Notes: generated from the sequence alone by a model not told the origin. Counted from the first letter of the stretch, positions 51,815 to 63,686 are shown. The stretch: 64,000 nucleotides of DNA from Brachionus plicatilis (GCA_010279815.1 QEOQ01000204.1:864558-928557), one strand, 5' to 3'. A program made the numbers and translations.

Positions 51815-54800
51815 TTACAATAGACCTTGTCTTTTTAAATCATCATAAGTTTTTTTGTTTAAAACATTACCATGCGAATCTTCATATTCTTCCTTTAAAA
51901 ACAAAAATTAAATTCAAATAATTTTAAAAGATGGATGTTTCTTCTCTTTTAAATTTCAAATTTTGTATTTTAAAGTATTGAGACTAATTATCAGTTAAAA
52001 ATTTAAGAGAAAAAAGTACCAAATTCATTCAAATAAATCTCACTTGATTATCAGGAATAAATCGTTCAGTTTCTCTAGTGACTCTCAGTTTTTCCCATAA
52101 TTGTACAGCGTCTTCGATCAGAGTGATGTTGGCAAAATGAGCCGTGTTCGGAATTCCAAGACATCTCATACCATGTGCATGTCTCCATTCAGAGAAATGT
52201 CTTTGAAAGGCTTTCGGCCCTCGATACTTATGATTGCCACATATTTCACAATTATAATATAAATTGAGGCCATGTAATTTGTATAGCCAATATGGTATAG
52301 GCTAAAAATGTTTATTTTTATTGAAACTTAAAAGATATTTAATTAACTCACTTTTCCATCCCAACCAAGTGGTAAATTTTTTGGATTGTAAATAATTCCA
52401 TCATCTTCATCTTCTTCCTCAGATTCTTCAGCAACAATCTCAGCCTCTTCCTCTTGTTCTCGCTCTCCTGGAGTAAGAGCCTGCTTACGTTGTACATTTT
52501 CAATTGTAGCATTCCTCTGAGGTCCCAAAATTTCTGCTAGGCGATATATTTTAGCCTCTAGTTCTGCAATTTCTTTGTGCTTATCATTATACTCTTTGCT
52601 TAATGGAACTTTTAGTTTTCGTAATTTTATGTTTTATTTCTACCTTCTTGAATTTTGCTGCGGTTTTGCAAACAATGACGGATCCAAGTCTTGTAAACGC
52701 TTTCCTTTAGTCTGAAACAAGCGAATCGCTCTTTCCTGTAAAGAACCACCACATTTTAGTCCTAGCGCCATCAAAGCAGACTTTAATCTATCCAGGCCCA
52801 AAGAAGCCAGTTCCTAGAATTTTTGGAATCAATTAAATTAAAGAATTTAAATTATTGAGAAAAAAATAGGGTTGTTAATTGAACTGGATTTCAAATTTTT
52901 GAAGTTTTGGAGAAAATTTTAAGTTTATTTTTCAACACTTCGAAATTTTTTGACAAAGGAAAATTGAAATTAAATTATTAAATATGAAGTGAAATTTTAA
53001 AAATTTAAAGCCGGTAGAACTTAATACTTCGAAATTTTATACTTGAATCAAAAGTTTTAAGTTTGAAATTGTCAAGTTTAAAATTTAAAAGTTTGAAATC
53101 TTGAGGTCTGAAATTTCTAATTTAAAAAAGTTCGATTCTGAAATTTTCAATTTTAAAAATTTCTTTTCTAGTTAAAATTTACAAATACATAATAAATATA
53201 AATATCTACATTTACAAAATTTAATAGATAATTTTGAAATTTTTGAAATGCTTTTTGATTTGACAAATACGCCTACTAGCCAGACGGATTCAACTCCGGT
53301 CTCAACATTGAAAAGGCGCAAAAAAATAGAACCAAGATCGTGGGTTTGGCAAAGCCAAAATTTTGTGAAAATAAATTAATCGTCTGCCAAGTGTAATATA
53401 TGTCAACAAGTGATAACTATTTATAACAGTTCAACAACTGAGTTTGTTAAACATTTAGCCGAAAAACATAAAATTTCAAAATTATCATATGAAAATAAGA
53501 TCAAGTAAACTTTTTTGCTTAGATTTTTAGGAGATGGCGAATAAAACAGAAGAAAGTCCTAAAACAATTAAAGAGTACCTTGCACCAGATTTAAAAATTG
53601 AAAAAATAAACTAGAAACTAATTAGCTTTATTATTGCCACTAATTAGCTAATTAGCTTTATTAGTCTTTTAACATTGTAAATTCCGAAGAATTTCAAGAG
53701 TTAATTGACACAATTGAATCTCATTACTACAAATTACCTTGTCATCAAACGTTGAGATATAAGTTGTTACCCGAGATGGTATAAAAATTTCAATACTTTT
53801 AACAAAATTTTTCAATTATTTTAAACTCCAAAAATTTAATATTTACAATTTCATATTTTATAATTTTGGACTTTATAATTTTTAAATTTATTATTTCATT
53901 CTTCAAAATTTTAAACTTCGAAATTTTAAATCGAACCCATTTTTTTGTATTCGAAATAATTAAAAAAAATAAAAATAAATATTGAAACTCAATTTTTTCA
54001 AAACTAAATTTTATTTCAAGTAAGAATTTATTTCAATTTAAAATTTAAAAATTTCAAAGTTCTTAATTTTACCTGAAGTCGAAAAGTATGAAAAAATTTC
54101 GAAGTTTTGAAACTTCAATTAACAACCCTAGTAAAAAATAAAAATGTCAAAAAAAGTTCAAATTTTATTGGCATAATTTTTTTATTTAACACCAAAACCT
54201 TAAAGATAAACAAAATAATACACAATATATATCCTTACAATAGTAAAAAAAGGTTTATATTTTTTTTTTAAAAATTTAAATTGAAGAGATCTTTTCGTTG
54301 ATTATGTGAATTTTAGAACAAAAAAATTGAAAAACCATAAAAAAATTAAAAAATTGTAAGCTTTTAAGTTTACGAAATTAGTCTTTTTTTTGCTAAAAAC
54401 TTAATTATTGAATTAAGTCTTGATAGAGATCATTAAATGAGTTTAAAGGAATCGCTTTTTTAAATCACCAATTTTTTTGTAAATGTCTATTGACATACAC
54501 AACCAAATTTAGTAAAACTTGATAAACCTATGTAATTTAAGGAGATTAATCTGAAAAAAAATTTTAAAAAATTCCTGAGTTTGGAATTTTTAAAAATTCA
54601 AAATTAAGAGCGCATTAATTGGAAGCCATAACCATCTTAGCAGGAGCATTCTGAAATTTTTTCTTCCAACTTTTCTCAGACAATAAAGGTAGCTGACGTG
54701 GAATTTTTTAAATTCGAAAAAAAAAAAAATTTTTAAAAGATTCGAATTCATGCTACATTGGCCTTTACCACTTTAATTCAGCTTCTGAAAATACATTTTA

Positions 54801-57727
54801 AAATAATTTTCGTTTATTTTGTGTGTGCGTGTGTAATTTTCAGAAATTTTTCAGAGGCTAGATTTTTTATTATCTTTTATTTGTTATTATTTTTCTTTAA
54901 CGCAATACTAGTTAAAATACCACAAAAAAATAGTCATATTTACGATGATGATTCCTTAAATTTATCAGTTTAAACAATCTAAAGAATCAATTTTGCACTT
55001 TCATAGATAAAAAAAATTTCAATTTTTTAGTTTTGTTCGTTTTTTTTTCTATTATTCATAATTTGCTTATCGATTTGTTCTTAAAAATTGACAAGACTTA
55101 TTTTGAATAAATGAAATATTTATCTTTATTATGGGGTAGCAGCCTGTTAATTAACTTTGAAACTTGAAAAAAAATTCCAAATGATTTATTGATGATGTGT
55201 CAATTCATATAAAAAATAATTCATAGAAAATTAATGAAATTAAAAAAAAAATTAGAATAAATTTTGCTAGAAAAATATTTCATAGAAATATACTCAAAGA
55301 ATTTTTTTTATAGAAATTATGTTACAAACTTTAATTGAAAAATCTAAAGATTAAATCAATTTAAATTTTTTTTTAAATAAAATTTAAATGAATTTATATT
55401 TTATTTACTCTTGGAATAATTTTTTTTCAATTATAATTTTCGTTTTTTGTAGAATAGAAGAAAATTTTAAATATTTTTTCAATTACCGTATTCCCTTGTT
55501 CGATTATGCTGTCCTACAAGCTTAGACGCGCAAATTAAAACAATAAATTACAAATTTTTTAGCATGGATGAGATGTACTTTGGTGCATGGTCCAAAAGCT
55601 GGTTGCTTAGCTTATGGTATAGCATAATCGAACGAGGGAATACGGTAATTCTCAATGAAAAATTACGAGAAATTACAAATCTAAAAAAAATGATAAATTT
55701 TTTTGAATTATTTTTCTATATTTTATCATTTTTAAAAAAATTCTATGAAAAAAATCTATGAACTGAACGTTCACCGATTTATTAGTTTCTCAAGTATAGT
55801 TTTCTACATCTTTTTGTTTTATTAAACCTTGTTAGAAAGTCAGCTAGCTGAAATTAACTGCTAATGTATTATTCGATTTTTCAATTATCTTAATTAGATG
55901 ATTTTTAATAAACAAATTCTTATAAAATATTCTTTTAAAGTTATTTTTTTAATAAACCTTAAGGCTAATTAATTAATATTTAATTTAGATTTAAAATAAG
56001 AGTCTGTAAAGTCTAAGTCAAAAAGAAAAAGTTGAATTTGAATTGAAGTCAAAGTTACCACAACAAATTAAAGATATTCATAAAGATTTCTTAAAAAAAT
56101 TTCAAAGGCCGAATTTGACCTTATCTTTTGCAGATTTTAAACTCAATTTTTGACCAAAATTTTTTCAATTTCGGTCCTTTCTCTTAAAGCTTAAATGAGT
56201 TTAGTTATTCAAAATTAAATAAGAATTATAAAACTTCTTTTTAAATTATTTGTTTTCGTTTTTATTGTACAGATAAAAAACAAATAATAAACTTACCTCC
56301 CAAGAAGAGTAAGATGACAAATCTAAATAGGCTCCTGATTTTGTAAGAGCTCCAGTTGTTTCTTTCTAGAGAATATAAAATATTGAATTTAGCTAGAAAT
56401 ATTTTGCGTCAAATCACTTACTGGCCATCCTGGAAATGTTCCATCAGTCCACCGAGTTTGAAATTCCACATACGCTTGTTCCACTTCTTTATTTACATCG
56501 AGTAATGGTTTAACTCTTTGCATATAATCAAACACATAACTAAACAAAGCTTGTAAATATTTTAGATAATCTTGATTTTTTCTTTCGCGCGGTATTTTGA
56601 AAAGATGATCATAAGTTGACAGAAATGCGATGTAATTTATTTTCTAAAAATATATTCTTGTATGAAAATTATAAAAATTTATAAATCCATCATACCTCTA
56701 CTCCTTTCAGGTTTATGTATTTTTGATACAATTCATTTAAATCCAAATATTTGCCGTAGCCTTCCTCGTCAGTAAAATTGACCAGAGCTTTTCAAAAAAA
56801 TTTTTTTTTTAATTAAACAAAAAAATAGAAGAAATCAAATTAAAAACCTCCGACATCATCGTCATTGGATTGAATTAATTTTATTAAGTTATCATATTCA
56901 ATAGACATAGGTACACTGATCTAAACGAAAAGAAAAAAATGGCAAGTTAATAAAAAATCTATTTTTGAAGGTTTTATGAAATTCGAATACAAATCGAACA
57001 AAAATTCTTCTTTTTTTGATTAATTAAAATTAAAGTTAATAAAGTATACTTAAAAAAATACTGCAACAAAGTGCAACATACTTTATGCACCCTTTTTACT
57101 AAAAATATTTTTTCTCATGTTTTAATAAGACAAAAAATAACATTAATATGATATTAATTGATTATTGGTTTAATTAACCTAAAAAAATGAAAGATTGATT
57201 TTATCATAGGTAAAAAATGGTGCAACAAAGTATGTTGCACATTTTTGCAGTATTTTTTAAGTATACTTTATTAACTTTAATTTTAATTCATCAAAAAAGG
57301 AAGAATTTTTTTTCAATTTGTATTTGAATTTCACAATACCATTTTTGAAAACTTACATTAGCCACTTCGGATAAATTGCCTTTTTTGTGATAAGAAATAA
57401 TTGATTTAAGTCTGGAATTGAACTCACTATACTCATTTGGACCACTTAAAAGCTGAATTTCTTTTTTTCTTAAACCATCTTTGTCCTCGTAAAGAGTGAT
57501 CAAATTTGAAGTGCTTTCTATGTATTTCTTAAGAAAATGAATCAGTTAAATTATTCTAGCTGTTGGTCTGTGAATTTACTTACATCCCAGAGTAGCTTGA
57601 CTAAATGATCTGAGTTTATTTGTTCTTTAGTTGTGGCTTTTTTTCTTAAAAATTCTTTTGTCTGAAGATCGATTAAACGTTCACGTTCCTCGTGAAGTCT
57701 TCTTTGGTCTTCCAAAATAGTTTCCAT
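51815..57727 (-). CDS. SF3A3: Splicing factor 3A subunit 3 (SF3a60/SAP61)
   Basis: Ten exons: 57584-57727, 57357-57527, 56848-56920, 56696-56787, 56422-56643, 56297-56365, 52644-52813, 52352-52598, 52044-52301, 51815-51892; 1524 nt, 507 residues (human 501). SF3A3 is part of the U2 snRNP SF3a complex needed for pre-spliceosome assembly in the nucleus. Seen in order: N-terminal [30 protein letters not shown] and [31 protein letters not shown], the SAP-like [26 protein letters not shown] with an acidic stretch, [13 protein letters not shown], and the matrin/U1-type zinc finger [20 protein letters not shown] followed by [19 protein letters not shown]. It ends LKRQGLL as in human. Intron 7 is only 45 nt. 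Intron 2 carries a MITE and intron 6 (3.5 kb) a hAT element and another MITE. Confidence 0.96.
52867..54130 (+). mobile_element. hAT transposon, 1.26 kb, in SF3A3 intron 6
   Basis: Inverted ends TAGGGTTGTTAATTGAA (52867-52883) and the exact inverse at 54114-54130. 8-bp flanks GAAAAAAA and GTAAAAAA match at 7 of 8. Both subterminal regions (about 300 bp) are dense in AATTTTGAAG/CTTCGAAATTT-like motifs, as expected for hAT transposase binding sites. The centre encodes broken transposase. Confidence 0.85.
53250..53780 (+). pseudogene. hAT transposase remnant with BED zinc finger
   Basis: Plus-strand fragments: [30 protein letters not shown] then VKHLAEKHK (BED finger C-x2-C...H-x4-H), [15 protein letters not shown], and [20 protein letters not shown] followed by [10 protein letters not shown]. 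The order is that of AC/hAT transposase N-terminal halves. It is broken by stops and a deletion, and the catalytic core and dimerisation region are missing. Confidence 0.8.
55496..55645. mobile_element. 150-bp MITE with TA target site in SF3A3 intron 6
   Basis: Starts CCGTATTCCCTTGTTCGATT and ends with the inverse (AATCGAACGAGGGAATACGG), 26-bp inverted repeats with one or two mismatches, each flanked by TA. This is typical of a Tc1/mariner- or pogo-mobilised MITE. The open frame inside (55564 onward) is incidental. Confidence 0.8.
56970..57340. mobile_element. Foldback MITE filling SF3A3 intron 2, perfect 9-bp duplication
   Basis: 371 bp from GGTTTTATGAAATTCGAATA to AATTTCACAATACC. ATTTTTGAA is exact at 56961-56969 and 57341-57349. 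Arms of about 130 bp contain AAAAAAATACTGCAA and GTGCAACATACTTT, as in the element at 36774. It begins 7 nt downstream of the GTAAGT donor of exon 2. Confidence 0.88.
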
Positions 57728-58254
57728 CTTAAAAACAGGATGATTTGATTTTTATTTTTTTTCGAATATTCAAAGTATGTTTATATGTATAATAAATAGA
57801 ATTTTATATTTCTTAAAAATTGGAAAATATTTTTTTATTTTTCTGAATTGCAAAACAAACTTACCTGTTTTTTGTTAATTAAATAAATTTAAATAAATGG
57901 TGCCTTGAATAATTTTAAGATTTTTTTTTAAATTGCTTTTAAAGCTAATATTTAATAAATAGTAATTTGAAAAAAAATCTATTAAATACCGATTTAATTT
58001 TTTCTACTAATATCAAATATTATTATAACAAAATTAATTTTAAATATTATTTTTAATCAGATGCGTGTCATCCGTTGGAGCTAAATCATATTTTATAATT
58101 TAAGAAATCATAAAAGAATATTTTAAATCTAAACAAAAATAAAATATTGAGAAAAAAAGAGTGCTTTTTTTTTTCATTTTATAATGTTAGGAACAAAATA
58201 AATAATATTCAAAATCAATTATTTTTTCTCTTGAATTCACTGAAAAAATTATTT
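57728..58254. other. SF3A3 upstream region
   Basis: AT-rich promoter-side sequence between SF3A3 and the duplicated tRNA-Tyr unit. No core promoter or other element can be assigned with confidence. Confidence 0.4.
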
Positions 58255-58332
58255 TTTCAGTGAATTTTCATTTTTTTGACTTAAAAAAAAAACCAATCAT
58301 TCTGGAAAAGAATAAAAGTAAATATTCACAAG

Positions 58333-58421
58333 CCCGCGATAGCTCAGTTGGCAGAGCGGAGGACTGTAGAGTTAATTACAAAGCGATCCTTAGGTCAGTG
58401 GTTCAAATCCGCTTCGCGGGA
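58333..58421 (+). tRNA. tRNA-Tyr (GTA) with 16-nt intron
   Basis: Same mature sequence as the copy at 51515. The intron AGTTAATTACAAAGCG includes TAC, able to pair with the GTA anticodon (58366-58368). The T-run after the gene is a Pol III terminator. It forms the left arm of an inverted pair with the gene at 58724-58812. Confidence 0.95.
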
Positions 58422-58723
58422 CTTTTTTTTTCAAAAATTAAAATTCAATTTTTTTTCAAAATCACCTTTTGGGTGATGTAACAAACGAAAAATTACAAAT
58501 TAAGAAAAAGGAATAGGAAGAGTCCAATTTAATATGAGCTGATTTCTGGATTATTTGATTGATTAAGTTAATCACATGATAATAAGTTAATTTTTTTTAG
58601 TTTTATTTTAATTGAATAATAAAAATATTTGGTTTTCTTTTTTTAGCTTAGAATTTAAAATTTAAAATTTTTAAATTCAATTAAATGATAAAAAAATTGA
58701 ATTTTAGAAATTGAGAAAAAAAG

Positions 58724-58812
58724 TCCCGCGAAGCGGATTTGAACCACTGACCTAAGGATCGCTTTGTAATTAACTCTACAGTCCTCCGCTCTGCCAACTG
58801 AGCTATCGCGGG
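58724..58812 (-). tRNA. tRNA-Tyr (GTA) with 16-nt intron
   Basis: Minus-strand copy identical in tRNA and intron sequence to 58333-58421, with conserved flanks on both sides. Acceptor CCCGCGA/TCGCGGG, anticodon at 58777-58779, downstream T-run on its own strand. Confidence 0.95.
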
Positions 58813-58890
58813 CTTGTGAATATTTAATTTTATTCTTTTCCAGATTGATTGATTTTTTTTTTTTAATAAAAAGAATGCAAATTCATTGAA

Positions 58891-59365
58891 AAAATTCAAA
58901 ACAATTATTCTATTTATTTTAGAAAAATAGAAATTTTAAAGATTTGTGGATCTGAATGGTTAAAAAAAAAATTTGACTTTAACATTTTTTTCGATATTTT
59001 ACATATTTTTTCATAAGATCCAGTATCTTAAAGCTATTTGAATTATATTATTATTTTTATTTTAATAATAACATAAAGTTATAAAATATATGATTAAAAT
59101 AACAAAAAAAATTTTTTTATTCGATGTTGTAGAAAAATTTCTAAAACTTCTCGGATCGTGATGGTTTGAAAAAAATTGGATCTACTTGTGTCAGTTAGAT
59201 TTAATATGATAATAATTTTAGGATGGGTTATATATATAATGTTCCTTTAGCATTCATTTTGTATTTATTCACTTTTTTTTCTTTAAAAAAACTCATTTCA
59301 TTAAAAGTTAAATAAAATTTATTCGGTAATTGAGCAATAAAGAGAAAAATGAGAAAATTATAAAG
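58891..59365. other. Spacer downstream of PRMT9
   Basis: AT-rich, includes the PRMT9 3' flank. No gene or repeat end recognised. Confidence 0.45.
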
Positions 59366-61889
59366 CTAACTTTGTTTATAAAAATCATATTTTGTGATGT
59401 GAAAAATATCCCTTTTAACGATATAATCAATTTTTAAAAGATCATTTTTTTCACATTTTGCTCTATTTGCTTCATTTTCATCATTATAGAAAAATTTTAT
59501 CCCAGCAACAATATTAGAACAATTGTCCTTTTCCATTAAACATGATTGATAGGGTGAATAAAATTTAGAATCAGACCTTACAAGCTCATACCAATATAAT
59601 AAGCCATTTATATAGCCTGCTTCGTTAATTATAAAATTAAAATCTTGATTATTAATATTCATGCTCATGTTTTCAAGATTGGCGTTCATGTCAACTTGTC
59701 CCAACTCCATTATTTTAGACAATTGTTTAACATCGCTAATATTTACATTCGGATTCAAAGAGTATTGATGTTCTATATTATAATCTGAAAGAAATTTTTT
59801 TAAATTAGGCTCAACACCATCTATTCTGTTCAGACACAAATTTGCATTTGTCACCAGTTCACTTTCTATTTGAAAATTTCTGCTTTCAATGCACATTGCT
59901 TTTAATTTTATGCCAGATGGAAAAAATTTTAAATCTAATTCACAAATTTAAAAAATAGAAATTTTTTTTATGAATTTTACAAATATTACTTTTATTCAAA
60001 CTTCGATCTCTAATAATCAGTAGATCATATGATAAATTTTTTCTTAGGATTCCATATTTAAAATCAACTGGTTCGTAGATTAGATAATCAATTTCATAAG
60101 TTTTATCTCCGTCCAAAATATCCTGAATAAAGCTCAAGTGAACACCATCTTGTAAAAAATATTTTTCAATCATTTTAATTAGGTATTCGTCGCCATTAGC
60201 TTTATTAATAAACAATTCCACTTTTAAATTAATATTTTTTTCCATTAATTTCTGCTTGTACTCAAATATTATTTTAAAAAGAAAAACGCTGAATTGATTA
60301 ACAAGACAACCAATTGTAACATCTGATCTTTGTTCAATTGCATAAGCCAAAGTTTCCTCGAACCATTCAACATAAAAATTTTGATAAAAATTATTATTGA
60401 GCAAAGCAATGTCAATTCTGCCAAGCTCTAGTTGGATTTCGTCCTTTTTTGACAGATTTCTTTTGTTTACTTTATCAAAAATTAGGATACAGTCATGACG
60501 AAATTTTAAATCAATTTCCAGCATTTGTCCTTCAGACACTTTGCCATCCTGCGAAATGCCATAAATAGCCTGATGCCAACACAGCGAATTTTGACTATTT
60601 TTAGGCTTAAATGAATTATTGACAGGTGAATTAGTGATTGCTATTTCTTCGTCTATATTCAGGTCAAACCATAAAGCATAAGCGTCCACAGATCCATCTT
60701 GGACAACTTTGAGCTTTTTTTTGATCAAACTTTCATCATTTTGTTTGAACTTTTTGTCAAGGAATTTTTTGTCCTCAAATTCAAAAGCCAACTCGGTTAC
60801 TTCAATTGGATTTGTGAGATATTCAAAAGGAATTTTGTTCAAGTTTTCGCTCGAGTAGGGTTCAAAATTAATGTCCGAGTCATAGTAAGCTTCGAAGTTG
60901 TAAGAATTGTCCAAGCAATGTGCGCTTATGTTGACCAAGTTGGTTTTAAAGCTGAATTTGTTTGATGAGCGCAAATAGTCCGACTGAATAGCACAAATGT
61001 AAATTTTTGCTGAAAAAGGCACCATCCTGGAATAATGTGAATTAGAAAAGCCTGACGAGTCCGCGTCTTCACAGAGTTTATTTGCACATAAAGCATGATA
61101 AAATGACGAAATGCACCCCTCTCCCAACAGACCATCATCGAATATTTCTGTTATAATTATATCAATTTTATTTCCGCTTAAATCGTCGGAAATTTTGATG
61201 TCATTTGAGTGTTTTTTTAAAAATTTAATATTAATTTTTTGCAAATTTTTGCTTATTGATTTTAAAAAAATCTCGGACATTTTATAGAAAAACTCATTTT
61301 GCTCACATACAAACAAATTGATGCTGTCTAGACCAAAATTCACTGCATTCGATATGCACATGGCACTCAAGAGACCAGTACCTGAACCAATGTCAAGAAT
61401 GTTTATGGTTTTAGTTGGTCGATTTTTTCTAATTTTGGAAATTTTTTTGAAAATAGCAGTAGAATAGGCTAGATTTCTCACCCGGTCGTTTATCATCCTG
61501 TAGTGCCATCTATCAATTGTGTTATTAATTAAATTTTCAAAAGATTCAATTGAAATGAGATTTTTTCGCTTGGATAGCTCTATGGAAATTTTGTAGAACT
61601 CGAGCGCGCTTTGAGCAAAGTCCACTTGATAAAAAACATCTCCGATGTATTGATAGATTTCATCAATTTTTAATTTTTCAATTTTTTCGGGCTCTAATGA
61701 CCGGCGAAATTCTTGAATGATGTCGATCAACTCAAAAAATTTATCCCAGTCATTTAAGGTGATGTATGTGTCAATTAAATTTTTGAATGAAATACTTAAA
61801 TTTTCGGCAGTTCTACTTAGTTCAGCACTGTTATCCTGAACTCTTCTTGCTTCTTTTAAATTTTTGCTAAATACTTTTTCACTCTCCAT
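59366..61889 (-). CDS. PRMT9: Protein arginine methyltransferase 9 (PRMT9)
   Basis: Two exons, 59990-61889 and 59366-59934, joined by a 55-nt intron (GTAATA...AATTAG) in phase; 2469 nt, 822 residues (human 845). PRMT9 makes symmetric dimethylarginine, with the U2 snRNP protein SF3B2 the known substrate. TPR-like helices lie at about residues 25-110 (YIGDVFYQVDFAQSALEFYK), followed by the family lead-in RWHYRMINDRVRNLAY. SAM motif I is LDIGSGTGLLS (164-174). The double-E loop is TEIFDDGLLGEG. CWHQAIYGIS occupies the position of the THW loop. The C-terminal half, through exon 2, is the second, degenerate methyltransferase-like module of the family, with YINGLLYWYEL recognisable. The ATG is the first in frame after upstream stops. 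Confidence 0.92.
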
Positions 61890-62205
61890 TTTTTTCTGGA
61901 AAACTTTATTTGCTGAATTTAAAATAAAAAAAAAAGAAATTTTTTTTTCAAATTATTACTTCGAACAAATTGAAATCTAAAAACTCAGCTAATTTTTAAT
62001 TAATTTTATTTATTTTAAAAATGTTCAAAATAAAAAAATTTTACAGTTTCTTTTTAAAAAATGTTCTCTTTTTTATGCGATATAATTCTAAAAATAAATA
62101 TCATCCTCTTTTAAAATTTGAGACATAAAAAGTCATTCCACAAAAATTAAATGAGATTTTTTATTTAATAAATTATCAAAGTGTAATTTCAGTTGATTGA
62201 GCTTG
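61890..62205. other. Intergenic spacer, LAMP 3' end to PRMT9 start
   Basis: About 315 bp, containing the PRMT9 promoter side and the LAMP 3' UTR. The close same-strand spacing means the LAMP terminator and PRMT9 promoter must lie within it. No motif stands out beyond AT-rich runs. Confidence 0.4.
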
Positions 62206-63146
62206 TTAGACTTGCTGGTATGTTGGACGGTATCTGCGGCGGCCAATTACATAGGCAACCAAGACCAGAGCGACCAAGACAATCAACACTATGCCAATGA
62301 TTATGGGAACCAATTTATTTGATCCGACAATGTCAGCAACGCATTCAACAGCTTAAAAATTTTTAAAATTTTTAAATAATTTTTTTTACTTAAGCAATCA
62401 AACCTGTATCAAATCCTTCGGTCTTGGTATCAGCTTTTATGAGAGCTTGAGCTTGATAGTTTCTGAAATCAATGGTTACATTTTGGTTCAAGTCAATTTT
62501 TGAAAGTGAATAGCATTTATAAGATTTTCCAACAATTACATTAAATTCTGATAATTCAGTGTTCTCAGCATCATTAAGTCCCAAATCGGTCGCATTTGGA
62601 AACAAATCAGAATCAATTTTATAAGTTAGCTTGGCTCTAGTAAGCGCATATTCCGATTTGTGATTACTGTAAGTCATTTCCAGTATCCATTGATCTCTGA
62701 ATGTTATTTTTAAAGTGTTGTTTTGTTCCATGCAACTTCCACTGTATTTATCTGGCTTTGTCATGTTGACCACTGAAGAATGAGTAGTTGAAGATCCATT
62801 CTTTGAATTAAAATAATTTTTTTTTAAAACTAGAATTAAAAAGCTACTTCTTGCGCCAAATAAGTAATTTGAAATGCTGCCGAAAATCGGGCTATTATAC
62901 ACGGCTTGTCACTTCCGGTGTAGTTAACATAAAAAACAAAAGTGTCATTATCAACTGTTTTAACTGATGTGTCATTCTTTTTTTCTTCAAAAACTGCATC
63001 AGCCTGAGTGGGAGAAAAAAATTGAAGAGTGAAAAGCAAAAAAATGGTGCAGGAAAACTTACGCTAATCAGAGAGATAATGACGGAAAGCAAGATAAATG
63101 TGCCGGTGTAAAATTCTGTTTTTAACATTCTTGATTCTGTTTGCAT
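62206..63146 (-). CDS. LAMP-family lysosomal membrane glycoprotein
   Basis: Four exons: 63063-63146, 62848-63003, 62404-62800, 62206-62351; 783 nt, 260 residues. Type I membrane protein with a signal-anchor-like N-terminus (FYTGTFILLSVIISLIS), one lumenal LAMP domain (FVFYVNYTGSDKPCIIARFS, CMEQNNTLKITF, CYSLSKIDL, AVECVADI), a transmembrane helix (LVPIIIGIVLIVLVALVLVA) and a short tail YVIGRRRYRPTYQQV. The tail has a Y-x-x-hydrophobic lysosomal sorting signal (YQQV), with Thr where vertebrate LAMPs have Gly before Tyr. Four lumenal cysteines fit the two disulphides of one LAMP domain. Several N-x-S/T sites are present. LAMP1/2 have two such domains; this single-domain form is nearer LAMP5/CD68 in layout, so the orthologue is not assigned. 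Met7 is an alternative start. Confidence 0.9.
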
Positions 63147-63557
63147 CTGAGTCTAAAAATTAAATTATTAAAATCTTTTTGGATGTCTTAAACTAAGCAA
63201 ATCCTCCAAAGGATAAAAATAACTTTTGAATAATTAAAATTTTATTTTCATAAAAAGGAAAGAATATTCTAAAAATGGAAAATAAATGTTACGCAGCGGA
63301 TTTGTTTTAAACTAAAATGTGAAGCTGATTGATTACGTTAATTGGGGATTATGAGCTTTATTTGAATTTTGATTATGAATTCGATGTTAAATAAAACATC
63401 TTATTGCATGCATATACTCACTCAAAGCTTTTTTTATTAAAAATATTTGTGTAAATATGAACATTTTTTAAATCTGCATTTATTATTCTAAAGTTTTAGG
63501 CTCAACTATGCTAAAATATGAATATAGTAATAATATTTTAAGTTGAATGTTTATAAG
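63147..63557. other. Upstream region of the LAMP-family gene
   Basis: AT-rich spacer up to the tRNA-Tyr at 63558. No further gene or repeat recognised. Confidence 0.4.
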
Positions 63558-63646
63558 CCCGCGATAGCTCAGTTGGCAGAGCGGAGGACTGTAGAGTTAA
63601 TTACAAAGCGATCCTTAGGTCAGTGGTTCAAATCCGCTTCGCGGGA
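63558..63646 (+). tRNA. tRNA-Tyr (GTA) with 16-nt intron
   Basis: Identical tRNA and intron to the 58333 copy; anticodon at 63591-63593; T-run terminator follows. The flanks differ from the inverted pair apart from the immediate ATAAG before the gene. Confidence 0.95.
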
Positions 63647-63686
63647 CTTTTTTTCTCAATTTCTAAAACTAATTTTTTTTTAAATT

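Larger units (their letters stand above)
58255..58890. repeat. Inverted duplication carrying two convergent tRNA-Tyr genes
   Basis: Arms of about 200 bp (58255-58460 and 58680-58890) have matching sequence on both sides of the tRNA. Upstream, CTGGAAAAGAATAAAA and TAAATATTCACAAG occur in both; downstream, ACTTTTTTT then AAAATTCAATTTTTTT. About 220 bp separates them. The flanks have diverged by substitutions and indels while the two tRNA coding regions remain identical by eye. Confidence 0.8.

Noticed and set aside
58260..58899. Open frames of 72-73 codons running through tRNA-Tyr genes
   Set aside because: The protein-like segments are translations of the tRNA sequences themselves.
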